Below are positions 37,544 through 49,389 of a stretch of 64,000 nt of DNA, one piece after another. The stretch spans positions 1,552,001 through 1,616,000 of the forward strand of contig JAQFVV010000032.1 in NCBI GenBank assembly GCA_028023455.1, written 5' to 3'. This DNA comes from Epiperipatus broadwayi. Lineage: Eukaryota > Onychophora > Udeonychophora > Euonychophora > Peripatidae. A model generated the notes under the pieces. It saw only the letters and a program-made list of their open reading frames with translations. It did no database searches and was not told the DNA's origin. How positions within the stretch are numbered: position 1 is the first letter of the stretch; each line of letters opens with the position of its first letter. A program made the translations under genes and the position numbers.

Positions 37544-38467
37544 AAATATTTTATGTGCATAGTATGCATACATAAATTAAGAGTATAATATAAACAAAAT
37601 TTTAAAACATTAATATTTAATAATAAATTGAGAAAGCATATTTAATATATATTTGCAATACACTGTGTATGTTCACTCATTTACAATTCTGTTCATCACA
37701 ATTAAATATCTGAACTGGACTCTTTTTTTTCTTTAATAATTTTTTTAAATTCAAACAAAAATATAGTGGCAGCTTCATTATTAGCATTTTCAAGATCACC
37801 TACTGAAACAGTAAGATTCGTATTCGAATCTTAAGTTTCACCTTTTTCTGTCGTCTCTCACTGACCGATCTATCTCACCCAAATTTAAACTTTTTGGTAT
37901 TGAATTGTGTGTGTAGCAATCTTAGAAATGTATAAATATATGTAGAATTCAGCATAAACACGCACACATTTCGATCTCAAATTAAAGGCAATAAATAGGG
38001 ATAAAATAGTATAATTTAGATTTCTTTTAGTTATATAATTTTGTATAATTTTAATCATTTATTTTGGATTATAAAGTTCGTATTTATTGCTTTGTTTAAA
38101 TTTCGTTTAATAATAATTCTAAAAATATCTGATGTAATATTTAATTAAAAGTTAAAATAATCTTATGTTCCCTTTTTGTTTTTGAAATTTAAAAGCATCG
38201 GTCAGTGATAGATAATAGATTAATTAAAGAAAAATTCCCCAAAATATAATTAGTAAATGTAAAATGTAAACAATAGAACGGCAGCTTTCTTTAATTAAAA
38301 AAACCAACTAAATGCATTGATTATCCTCAGGGCAGATTAAATAGAACCTAAAAATATCTTAACAAAAATGTGAAAGATCAAGATAAAAAAAAGAGGCCAT
38401 CTTAGACTTGCTGGAGACATTCACTTAAACTTTAGCTTTGCTCTCGATCACTGAGAGTCTCCAAAAA

Positions 38468-38720
38468 TATAAAAATAATTTGTTCCTGCCAAGATATGAC
38501 CGAGTAAAGCACCTAGATTATTCTCCATCGGGAGATGGCCTATCGGATGCTGAACTTTCCATTGCCCGTCATAAATTCACCATGAAGATCTGCTGCCTGA
38601 AATGAATAAGAAAGCTGCTGCTGCCATGAAATTAAATGAATATCTAAATACAAGAAAGACTTGCCACTCGTGAACTTTTTGCTGCTAAACTCATGGAATA
38701 AGAAAACTTCTTATAAAACA
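38468..38720 (+). pseudogene. unidentified coding-like relic
   Basis: One frame reads YDRVKHLDYSPSGDG, then LSDAELSIARHKFTMK to about 38592, then hits a stop. Shifting frame at 'accatgaagat' continues as LLPEMNKKAAAAMKLNEYLN (near 38590-38650), and a third frame continues LATRELFAAKLME (near 38660-38700) before further stops. Three joined frames of charged, alanine-rich, probably helical sequence indicate a protein gene damaged by two frameshifts. It ends near a GT (AACAG|GTACC, about 38720), so a damaged exon is possible; a processed pseudogene is the alternative. I do not recognise the protein. Confidence 0.4.
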
Positions 38721-39279
38721 GGTACCTGTCTGTGTTCAAACTCTAGAGTACTCTAATAATATGCTATAGCTCTTCTTCATACTACTTATCTAAATTGTGA
38801 AATGTAAAAACTACCATTTGTATAACTAAATCGAATAATTAATGTAATGTGTAAATTTATCTAATAATCTAGCTTACCTCACTCTGTCTTTCTTGGGTGC
38901 GTATTTCTATAATCTACATTTCTATCTATAGTTATTATTTAATTATTGCATGCTCATAATTATTTCAATTTTCAAAGTTTAAATCTATGATCGCTTAAAA
39001 CAATGAATGCGTGTCAAAATTTCATTAATATTTACTTTCTTTAATAATTTAACTTTCGTATAAATCAACACGCATTCAGTGCATCATTTATTGTAATGCA
39101 GGGTCTACTACTTCACAAATGGCTGGCATATTAGTTGTCATAACTCCCAGTTTATATATATTTTGTATTTATTAAATTTAATGAATAATTCTAGAAAATC
39201 CCATTTCTTTGAGAGTCGCCAGAGTTCTTGAGTAAATGTTGGTAATGTAGGGCCAAGTCAGAAATCTATTTAAATCTCA

Positions 39280-39606
39280 TCATAACCGTTTATACAGTAT
39301 ACATGTGTTACGTTTTAGAGACGCGATGACCCATTCCGCCGTGAAATTTCCGGATTCTTCAGGGTTGAAATTAACCCCAGTCGTCCTACACAAGCAGGCA
39401 TAATGGGTGCTCCCGTAGGATTTGACAATGTCATGCAGCCAGCCGGCAAATTGCGCCACATACCGCTTGTCCCTGGTTATGCTTATGTGACACCTTACTT
39501 CGCCGGGCCGCGGTAGAGACCAGTCCGACATTCTTATAAACCCATTTGCGGCCTTGCAGTTTCGATATACTGCCATTTCATATCGCCTTTCTAAAGCGTA
39601 CCATGT
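39280..39606 (-). CDS. 98-codon ORF in a GC-rich island, unidentified
   Basis: A minus-strand frame is open from about 39612 to 39280, with a methionine at 39576. Local base composition is close to 50% GC, sharply different from the flanks. The translation is balanced, with five cysteines and several tryptophans (for example WLHDIVKSYGSTHYACLC and NFNPEESGNFTAEWV), and resembles genuine protein more than noise. I know of no family for it. The lack of upstream context, the absence of clear splice sites and the adjoining relic at 38468-38720 make it likely to be a fragment of an element or pseudogene, but a single-exon gene cannot be excluded. Confidence 0.3.
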   Translation of the reverse strand, partial: TWYALERRYEMAVYRNCKAANGFIRMSDWSLPRPGEVRCHISITRDKRYVAQFAGWLHDIVKSYGSTHYACLCRTTGVNFNPEESGNFTAEWVIASLKRNTCILYKRL

Positions 39607-39844
39607 GTTCCTTTACTTAGTTTTATTATTCTATATATCACTCCGCCTCTGCATTATCTTCATAATTCACTCTCAAATAAATGTTTGCCCTTAGTTATAA
39701 ATAAATATTTTAATTAAATAAGTATATGTCCGCCGTTACTCTTTAACCCATACTTTAGACTCTTGCATTGCAAAGGTATAAATCCCTCCAGGCATGCATT
39801 AGAAATACTTACTCGAGAATTTTAGGTGGCTAGATTATGCCTTC

Positions 39845-40066
39845 AAATAAGTGAATTCCTTTTGTAAACATTTCAGTATCGGAAATACCGCTACTGAGTC
39901 CTCAAGATAAAATAATGTCTAAACAAATAAATGTATTCCTTTTGTAAACATTACAGTATCGGAAATACCGCTACTGAAATCCTCAATATAAAATAATGTC
40001 TAAATAAATAAATGTGTTCTTTAAAATATAATCATGTCGCAAATCCCGCTACTGAAGTTGTTAGGC
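39845..40066. repeat. 80-bp tandem repeat, ~2.7 copies
   Basis: Units start at 39845, 39925 and 40006. They share 'aaataaatg.attccttttg', 'cagtatcggaaatacc', 'gctactga' and 'aaaataatgtctaaa'. The third unit is shortened and more diverged. Confidence 0.88.
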
Positions 40067-40069
40067 CAT

Positions 40070-42900
40070 AAAATATTATTAGATTGTTTTGTTAAAATGT
40101 ATTAATAAATAATTTTAAACTATACGTCTGCAGTTATGTTTCATTTATTCGATACCCATTCTATATAATATTTCCTCGATTATGTAAATATGAATGTTTA
40201 ATTAATATTAGTTTGATTATTGGCTAACTCGAGAATAAAATCATGAGTCTCTTGCATATCCCTGACCACCGTGCCTAAGGAAATATTTACTAATGTTGCA
40301 TCAGATGCGTTGTTTCATGGATTGTATTGTGGAACCGATAAACTATGTTCGAACTCAGTACAACGGGTGGCTTCACTACTCGATGGTGCTGCTGTTCTGT
40401 ATGGTGGTTGAATTCTGCACTATGTTTACGAGTCACACGTTTTCTGACCATTACACTACTTGGGTTTCAGAATTTATAAAACCATCCCTTATTTGCAGTG
40501 AATAGTTTGGAATTATATGATCCAGATTTATGACTAAATTTCTCATAGAGACTTAAGACTTTCTAATGCAATGGAAGATCATCAACTTGAACATTTTATG
40601 ATTCATATTATGTAACCATAGATTTAAGGTTTTTTCTGTTTTAACCAAAAAATTCTTAATTTAGTCCCACATTTTTAGCTGTTGTATGAATCTGCTTCCG
40701 TCTTTATATAATCTCTCTGATTAATGACTTATTCTTTTGAAATATGAAGTCAATTTTAGAAAATGATTTCTTACTTTTCCTTATTAAATCAATAATTTTT
40801 TGTTCTCATTTAATGAAAATACTTTACGATCTCAATACATTTACTAAATATATGTTAATTTGTACTGTATATAAAACTTTTTGAAAAAAACACGAAAAAA
40901 TTTTATACATGTGCTAACGAATTCTTCTTAAATCACGAAGGAAACGTGATTTTAAAAAATGTCATTTGAGAATGTTATATTTAGAAAGAAAAAAAAGTGG
41001 CTTCTATCATAAGCAAGATTTATAACATTTAATAATTTATATTGTTTTTTTTACATTTTTTTTAATAGTATATAATTGGAGGCATGCAAATGGTTTATAG
41101 CATAATTCATAGCATCACTATATATGTAAGAGATTGCAAAAGTTTAGAGAACTGTCCTAAACAATTAAAACAAATTTATATTCTGTTAATTTGTTAATAA
41201 ATGAAAATGATGTAGTAAATAATTAGTCCCATTATCTTGTTGCAATGGGTTTGATCAGTTGAAAAACATAATTGCTAGACATATATCTTTGAAGGTTTAT
41301 GACTAACAGTGAAAATAATAACTTGCAGCCGTTTTTGTTGTATAAAGAAACCAGTTTTGTTAGGCCATAATTTGAGAAAAACATAAATATTCCAAATTAT
41401 AAATTGTTTATTTGTGAAAAATTAAAAATATTAAAGACTACAATTTGAAAAATAATCTATTGCCATGGTTGTCAACTAATTGAAGAATATGGAAAACAAA
41501 ATGAAAAGGTCAGATATTTTTTGGAAAAATTCCCCATGCAGATAGTCAGGTTAGCTTCAGAACTTTGGAAAACATTTTTTTAATTAACAGGTCAATGGTG
41601 ACAAAAAGTTTATAAAATATATTCCAAAGAAGATATTTTAATTGATTATAGATTTCACACTTACACTGCAAAAATAATCCAGTAATCAGTACTTACTGTA
41701 GATATTGAAATTAACTGAGTAAAATGGATATTGGCAACATTTGTCAGCTGGTTCTAACAATAAACTCAAGTGTAGCAATAGGAAAAAACACTCCTCAGTA
41801 TATAGAAATAAGAAAGCAAACTATTAATATGGAATAGTAATTTTCAGTATATTTTCATTATTATAACAATAATATATTATGTTTATGCCTATAACTTCCT
41901 TAAGATCTCTGGTTAAGAGCCACCTGGCATGCATCTGACCATTGCTTTCTAACCATATAGTACCTAAGAGAAATAAATAACTAGCCAAAATCTAATTTGA
42001 AGCCTTACATTTTTGGTTACTGCATCAAATGATGTTATCCATGTTCAGAATTAGATTAGTTTAATGTCCTGAAAATGAAATTGACATGGATTTAAAGAAA
42101 ATCATTCTTGAAAAGAAAACATTATTGTCAATTAATTGTGGGCATTCTGATTTAAAATTCAACATAAATACAAGATATTTAATAATAATCAGATATGCAT
42201 ATATCAGGTCAGTAAATAATACTAGTAATAAAATTAATTATTTTAATTTGAAAAAGCCTGGGTTTGAAACATAGATAATTTATAAATTTATAAGGATTTA
42301 TTCTTTGCTAGTATGTTTTTTCCCCTCTTTGTTTGAGATTTTGGAGACATGTTCTTATATCTTATAACGATAGGTCAAGATTGGATAAGTAAAATTGAAA
42401 TTTAATGGTTTCTCTTTTTGCACTAATATATATTTTCCCTCCATCTTTTTTTCTTTGCTATCTTATCATTACCAGTGATAGGTATTAATAAAAAACCATC
42501 TTTAGCACATACAGATTTTCAATTGGATGGACGGTTGAAGAGTTGGAGTAGATTGAAGCCTGTCCATTAAAGTATGAGACTTGGTTATCTTAATATATAT
42601 CTGAGCACTTGTAGCATGTATGTGTAGAGATGGTAATCTGGACCAACTGATGATTGCTGGTTTAGCATGAAATATGTATATTGGTGATTGTTTATCTTTT
42701 CAACATATATGTGTTCAAGTGTATCAGTGTTATGAGATAGTGTGGAGAGTGGTGGGTTGTGTGAAAGTCTGTAGTCATATATCCTATATATATATAGACA
42801 CGGGTATATAATAAGCCTGTGTGTTTCAGCTGTCAGTATTGTTAAGCATAAATTTACTAGCGTTATCAATAAGTAAAATTAAGTATAAGTATACTCAAAA
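40070..42900. other. gene-free DNA
   Basis: No gene that I can support. The frame 40293-40505 (plus, 70 codons) lies in a GC-richer patch that may belong to the same island as 38.4-40.1 kb; its translation (with several cysteines and tryptophans) is somewhat protein-like but unrecognised. Confidence 0.45.
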
Positions 42901-42904
42901 GAAA

Positions 42905-43375
42905 TAACCTTTCATCATCATGAATGATCAACAATCAAATAAATCAACAGTCCATCTTGTGACTGGATTTGATATGGGTCTCCTGTAGACCAGGCTAACT
43001 ATTTAGCCATTGCCAGCTTGGGGAAAGTATTTAAACATTAATTTGGATACACCAACTTAAGTGCTCATCTATTACAATACATAATCATCAAAACAATAAT
43101 GCTGGGATATTAAAACATGCTGATTATCATCAATGCTCTGGCCATTTAATACCATTAATATACTGGTGAACTATAATTTAAATTCTAATAGAGACTAAAA
43201 TAAAATGTACATGGACTTTGAAGAATATAACCTTTACACCAAACCAGGACAATGTCAACTGGATGCCCCTGCACTAAATATACATCCCTTTTTATATAAT
43301 AGACCATTATACATGAATCTAGATCAGAACATAAGCTCTGTAACTGTTACTATGATCAAGAGATGATACAATACA
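42905..43375. repeat. dispersed repeat R1, copy 2
   Basis: Same family and orientation as 9830-10285. 'tcatcatcatgaatgatcaa' marks the left edge, and 'catgaatctag.tcagaa' is close to the right edge in both. Confidence 0.85.
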
Positions 43376-46180
43376 TAATATCCTAAAAACATTTAGAATT
43401 AAGTTACTGGAACAATTTTAACAATATTAAGGTTTTTAGAATATGTCTATGCACATAGAAGCCTTCTGATTTTGATTACTATACAAAATTCAAGTTATTA
43501 CATTGATTTACAATATATGTTCAAATATACACATATATATATATCCACACACACAGCTATGCAGTATAATTTTACAAATGAATTTATTTGAATTGTTATA
43601 AAATAAAATAATTAAATTTTACATGTCTACTTGATACTTATTGATATATATGTATATGCACTCATACATATGGCATAATAATTTCTGAAACATATTTGAA
43701 TTTGTCATAAAATAAACATTAATTTTTATAATAATTAATTCCATTTTGAATATAGATAAAATTTACATATATGTGTATATATAAAAAAATAGTCAATATT
43801 TGACAGGTGACTTTCAATTAATCCCTTACGTTTTTCAAAAAATAATACTTTCGCAAGTTTCTTTGAAGTCTAGAAAAATTATTTATGTTTCTTTTTTTTC
43901 CTTTTTAAAAAATAATTGTCAATGAATTGATTCTTGACTTCTTTAATTTTTAATAAAATTTAAAATATCGTTCTTTCTATATAGATATCACTATCACAGG
44001 TTGCTCTTAATTATAACATTTTTAAATTTAAAAATTTAGATTTTAAGCAATTTAAAATAATATTGTTCTATATATTTCTATCACTTTTAAAAGGTCATTT
44101 TAAAATGAATTATTTAAAACAACTCACTTTATATAAATACAATGCAATTCATTTATTAGTGGTTCCTTGCACCTAGATAAAGCAGCATACATATAAAGAC
44201 TTTTGGTAGACTGTCTTATAATCATCAGAATAGCTATAATCCAGCCAATTGTCATTCTTTAGTGATCTCCCTTCTGTCTAAGATTGGATTGACTAGCTTA
44301 TAATCAGAATAGCTACAGTCCAGCCAATTGTCAGTCTGCAGTGATCTCCCTTCTGTTTAGGATTGGATAGGCAAGTAAATTATCTTCTAGAACACATTTG
44401 TGGCTATGACATTTGGAAATTGTTCTATTTTTCTTTAAGTAAATTCAAACTCCACTATTATGAACTAGTAGCAGCTGATTCCTATCTTGACTTTAGCTAC
44501 CTCTGATCCATGGCAACTATCTGTATAGCTCTGGAAAATAACTGCCAACTGCTTTTCCAAAATCATTATTAGTCAACTCTGTTCAAAAAACCTCTAGCCA
44601 ACTCTGACAAAATATTATTAACCAAAACTCTTCAAAAAAACTACAATTAGCCAACTAAACTATTCTTTCTTTTTACATTAGTCAGCTGGGATGACAAAAA
44701 CAATAATTAAAAACTTTTTTCTTTGATTAAAAACAATTTTAATTCAAAGCTTTTGGAATTTTATCAAAAGTATGATCAAGTTTTTACTTTTAAAAAAAGG
44801 TTTCTAATAAAGAGAAATTTTGTTCAATTAATTAAAAAGATTTCAAAATAGATCATATAAATTTTTACAATTATCACTTTAACATGCTTGTTTTTAATTT
44901 CAAAATCAGAATACAATATTAATATTTATTTAGATCTTTTTATATGTTTAATTTAGAATAAACTTTTATTTTAAATTCAAAATTATTTAATCTTTTACTA
45001 TGATTATTTTATTCCCGGAAATGTAGAAAAATATCTACAAAATTTTTGTCTGTGTTTATTTCTACTTTTTCTTTTAACTTTATATATATTTGTTTACACA
45101 TATTATGTTATTGTGTGCCATGTAACAGAAGTGTTGCAATATATTATAATTTAATAATTTTAATGGATGTAATTGATAAAAATATTTTAATGTGTGGAAA
45201 TTTCAGTTTATAATTTTATTTAGAAAAAAACCACTGTCAGATGTTAATAAGTCAGAATCAATCAAAATAGGAAACTGCTATAATGCTTTTTTATGCTTAA
45301 AAGCAATTTTCTTCTAAATGCTGTATTGTATAGAAATTTCTATACATGTAACATTTATAATATGTAAATTCCCTTTATAATTTTGATCCAAAATAAAAAC
45401 TCAATTGCACATTGTAAAAATATTAGCCAGATAGTATTTGTGATAATAGAGCATCTTGATTGTCTTTTCTTTCTCATTCATCACGATTCGACAAAAGAAA
45501 GCACAGTATATTGAATGATGTCTTTCTGTGGTATTCATTAAAAGCTGTAAATATAACAATGGTAATGTTATGAATCAAAGAATTACAGCCACAAACAAAG
45601 GAATTGTCATGGGCATTGCTCACTCTATAAATATCTATAAATTATCTTTATGACAGATTAAAAATTGAAATGCTGTATAATTTCCAACAAGTTAGACTAA
45701 ATCGAATAAATTTGTTAATTATGATTAAAGTTTAAAGATTTGTGTACATGTTTGTGTTTGAAATTTTTCTCAATTTGTGTTAAGTAATTAATCAAAACCT
45801 GAAACAGAGCATATCCCAGCATTTGATAAAAGAAGTTTCAAATATAACTTATTAAACAGGCTATAATCTTTATAATGAAAATTAATTCCTCTACATGCTT
45901 TTACTTGATCAACTTTTTATAACAAATAATACTAAAAAACTAACAAAAAAAAAAAATAATAACAACATTCAAAGCTGCCCAAGTTATTACTGCAACCATA
46001 AATTTTCAAACTTCCAATTCTTAAGATATATCTGAATTCAGTGTCGTTTCAGATAGAAAATTTACTTATAAATAAAAAATGCAGTAAACAAAAAAAGTTT
46101 GCACTTAGATAAAGTTATGACATTATTGTAGTATGTCAAATAAATAGACCAACGACCAGCTTTTGTTTATTTATCTTTGT
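43376..46180. other. AT-rich gene-free DNA with a short tandem duplication
   Basis: No supported gene. Contains the 82-bp duplication at 44216-44375 listed separately and a run of related 'agccaactct' words at about 44570-44660. Confidence 0.5.
44216..44375. repeat. 82-bp tandem duplication
   Basis: Units at 44216 and 44298 share 'cagaatagcta', 'ccagccaattgtca' and 'agtgatctcccttctgt'. They differ at several positions. Confidence 0.88.
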
Positions 46181-46187
46181 ATTTCCA

Positions 46188-46395
46188 GAGTTAGAATGTG
46201 TATTCATTTGTGAGTTGCTGCTATGAGTGTGATATTCTCATCATTTTTAACATCCCTTTATTGTAAAATGAATGCCTGTTTTACTCGATTTTTTCAATTC
46301 AGAGCTTTTTTTCACATAATCATTCTCTCTTTTCAGAGTTAGAAAACTAAACTCATTCATGAGCATCTGCTAAGAGTTTGATATCATTTAAGTAT
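46188..46395. repeat. diverged ~147-bp duplication
   Basis: 'cagagttagaa' followed by 'attcatttgtgag' and 'tgagtgtgatattctcat' at 46188 recurs diverged from 46335 ('cagagttagaa', 'cattcatgag', 'agagtttgatatca'). Confidence 0.5.
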
Positions 46396-46399
46396 TACC

Positions 46400-49389
46400 A
46401 ATCCAATACATGTTAAAAATGCCACCTAAGTTTAATGCAGTTTCTTCAATCCATAGTCCCCCCCATTTCATTTTGATAAGCTCATTTCATTTATTTATCT
46501 GATATAGGATCTTTTTCTAGATCTTATTAATTTCTTGAGATCCAATTTAAGACTTGTCTACCTATTGATTTTTTTTCTAATTACTTATCTAGTTCAGCTT
46601 CAGTCAAGGATGTCAAAAATACCTGAAAATTCTATCCTTCCTTGTTAATCCCAAAATAAATCTCTTCATACTTTAATGTATCTTTTTCTATTAAATGATT
46701 ACATCTTAGATTCACAAGTAAATTATGGAAAAATATTTACTAAAAATCTTCCCTTTCAAGAATAAAGGCATACAATATTTTCTTTTAATATATAGTTATT
46801 TCTATCCAAATAACTTCATGCTATTAATTAATTTCATTCATTATTTTTAATCTGATCAATATATTTATAGTTATTAACTTTTACAATTCATTACTATCAA
46901 TCTTATTTTTTTCCTTTTTGAAAAGTTATATTATATATTGTACCGGACCATACTCCCCTGCGGATTTCTAATCCAAATCTTGCACTGAGTGTGAAGTGAT
47001 CAAGATTTAACAGGAAAAGAAATGGATATCAATTTAGCCGATTGTCTGTACTCATATATATTGGTACTTCTAGCTAGACTGATAGAAAGAGCGAATTGAC
47101 AGGACTCTGCCAGTTAAAAAAAAAACACCCTTTAGTTGATATCTTATTTGAATGCCCGAATATTTAGAACCATGGTAAGTACACACCTTTGAAAAGTCTA
47201 TTTACAAAATAGACTTTTATGCACCACTTCTAGAAAAGAATCAAAAAATGAATTTTCCCTCCTCCTAGAAGGATGTGCAATTCCATAAGTTCAGCAGAGC
47301 GTAAGAATAAGATTTAACACCCCGGTAGAGCGATATCCCGTGTGTCTAGCTCAGTGCTCTACATCTAGGGTCTTCAGTAGGTAGGTTAAATGGTTATTAC
47401 AGGTACGTGGTTGATAAGGAAAGAATACATTTTATCAAAAAAATAATAATACGAAAACGAAACAAGTTTAATATTATGATTAAATATTTATTTAATCCCA
47501 AATACCCACCACCGTTTCATACTAATGATAATATAATAATAAAAATACTAATTAATTAATTATCACAAACTCATATATATATTCGAGGCATTGAAATAGA
47601 TAAAATACAATTTTAAATAAGAAAAATAATAAATCCCTAAAGCTATTTACAATGTTTTATAAGTAATGGAAGTGGTCTGAGCTTTTTTTTTTCTATCCTG
47701 TAGAAATAAGTTATACTTTGTGTGATTTGATATACGGATATTTCAGATAAGAGATTTTCGGTCATACAGGCATACCCTTTTCTGAGGACTTTAAAACTTT
47801 TTTTTTATTGATAGCAACTATAATAATAAAAAAAACCTATGCATACATGTATTTGCATTATGAAATATTTCACTAATTTCATATTTTTCAACATGTCAAT
47901 AAGATTGTGTTAGTTCAGATACCATATAGTACTCAACATGAGGTACTGTATCTATTTGCCTTTTTACAATAATTCTTATACATGTATGACAAATTTCAGG
48001 AGTAATGACAAGAGGGAAAATGAATAGCAACAAAAAGAATCTAATTGCAATCTCTGTTGAAAATACTAGAATTTGAAATAGAAAAATTGATTCAAAAGAT
48101 TTAAGTAAAAGCTTTGTCATTTATGCCCGTAAGTAATAACCGTAAATTCAATATAAATATGCGAGAGACAACTCTCTTTTTTAAATGATTAACAATAATA
48201 AAAAATAATAATATATTTAATCGGAAATATCAGAGTTAATTATTTCAATATTAATAAAATATTTGTAAAATAAAAGAAACTTATGTAAGCGTCTTCATTT
48301 TCTCCAGACTGGGCTCGGCTCTGAGTGGCTTCAAGTCAACTGGCTGTGTGGTGAGGATTACATCTCATTTAGGCATAGGCAAGGCAGATTTTGTCATCAT
48401 CGTGGGCGGCTGGAACTGGCGTGATCACATCATGGCGGTTTGGGACAGAGAAAGGGTGGTGCACTGGCTGGTTGTCTACCCCACGGTCATTTTACTGGAC
48501 TCTCTGGTAGATTGCTTCATATTTTCCTCTGTTTGTATATGATAATAATTTTTATTAAGTGTTCATTTGCTATCTTGACTTGTTCATTAAATCCTTAAGA
48601 AATCATTAGTCTTTAAAAGAACTGTATAATGGATTTCTTAGAAAATGTCAGCAGTAGTCTTGTCCATAAATTAATCTCTAAGTAGCTGCTTGCTTGGAGA
48701 ATTCTGGAGCCAAAGTAGTGAATGACTTGCCCAGAACAACTGCCAAAGAAAGAATGAATCCCACTCATAAGAACCAATTCAGATAGCCCTCTGAGAAGTA
48801 TGAATCAGCCAATCCTTTTAATTTACCTTATCACTTAGATTATAATATTTCTTTCTATTTTTCTGATTAAATTTTACATTTTAGGGTTTAATATAATGAC
48901 TTCCATCTTGAATAACCCAGACCCCTTGCTTACAAAATCAATTCAAAAGAATTTTTAAAAAGATAACAGTTTAATTATAGCATTATCAAACATTTTGCTT
49001 TTGATCAGATTTTTGCAAAAGCAATTAACATTTTTTTGCTTACAGAATAAGATAACAATTTTTAGAAAAGTAATTAAAACAGTGAAATATATATTTTCTC
49101 TATTTGAATTTTTCAGAGAAAAGCAAATACATAAAATGATATATATAAAAAATATACAAAAAGGAAAAATAAAATACATGAGTTTATTATATATGTACAA
49201 TATTTTAAATTGGTGTGTGTATGGGTATTCTACTGCTTAGACCCAACTTCCATTATTAATATAGCATAATATAGCACATTTATATATTCGTTGTGCTTAA
49301 TATATACAATTTTACATTACAGCAGTCTTTGTGTAAGGCCATTTGATAATGCCTGGCACAATATAGTTTTAATAGTTTTATAAACAATC
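46400..49389. other. gene-free DNA with GC-richer blocks
   Basis: 46940-47420 and 48290-48540 are GC-richer than their surroundings. The first contains a perfect 12-bp-stem hairpin (47192-47218) and a structured GTAGAGC...GCTCTAC segment (47324-47360). The second is open on the plus strand for about 90 codons (about 48272-48542) with text such as GKADFVIIVGGWNWRDHIM; I cannot identify it. The two blocks could be the remnants of one element, but I found no matching termini. The minus frame at 47896-48120 is hydrophobic and unrecognised. Confidence 0.4.

Noticed and set aside
45328-45345. 18-bp perfect palindrome
   Set aside because: Short AT-rich palindromes of this size are expected by chance in a window of this composition.
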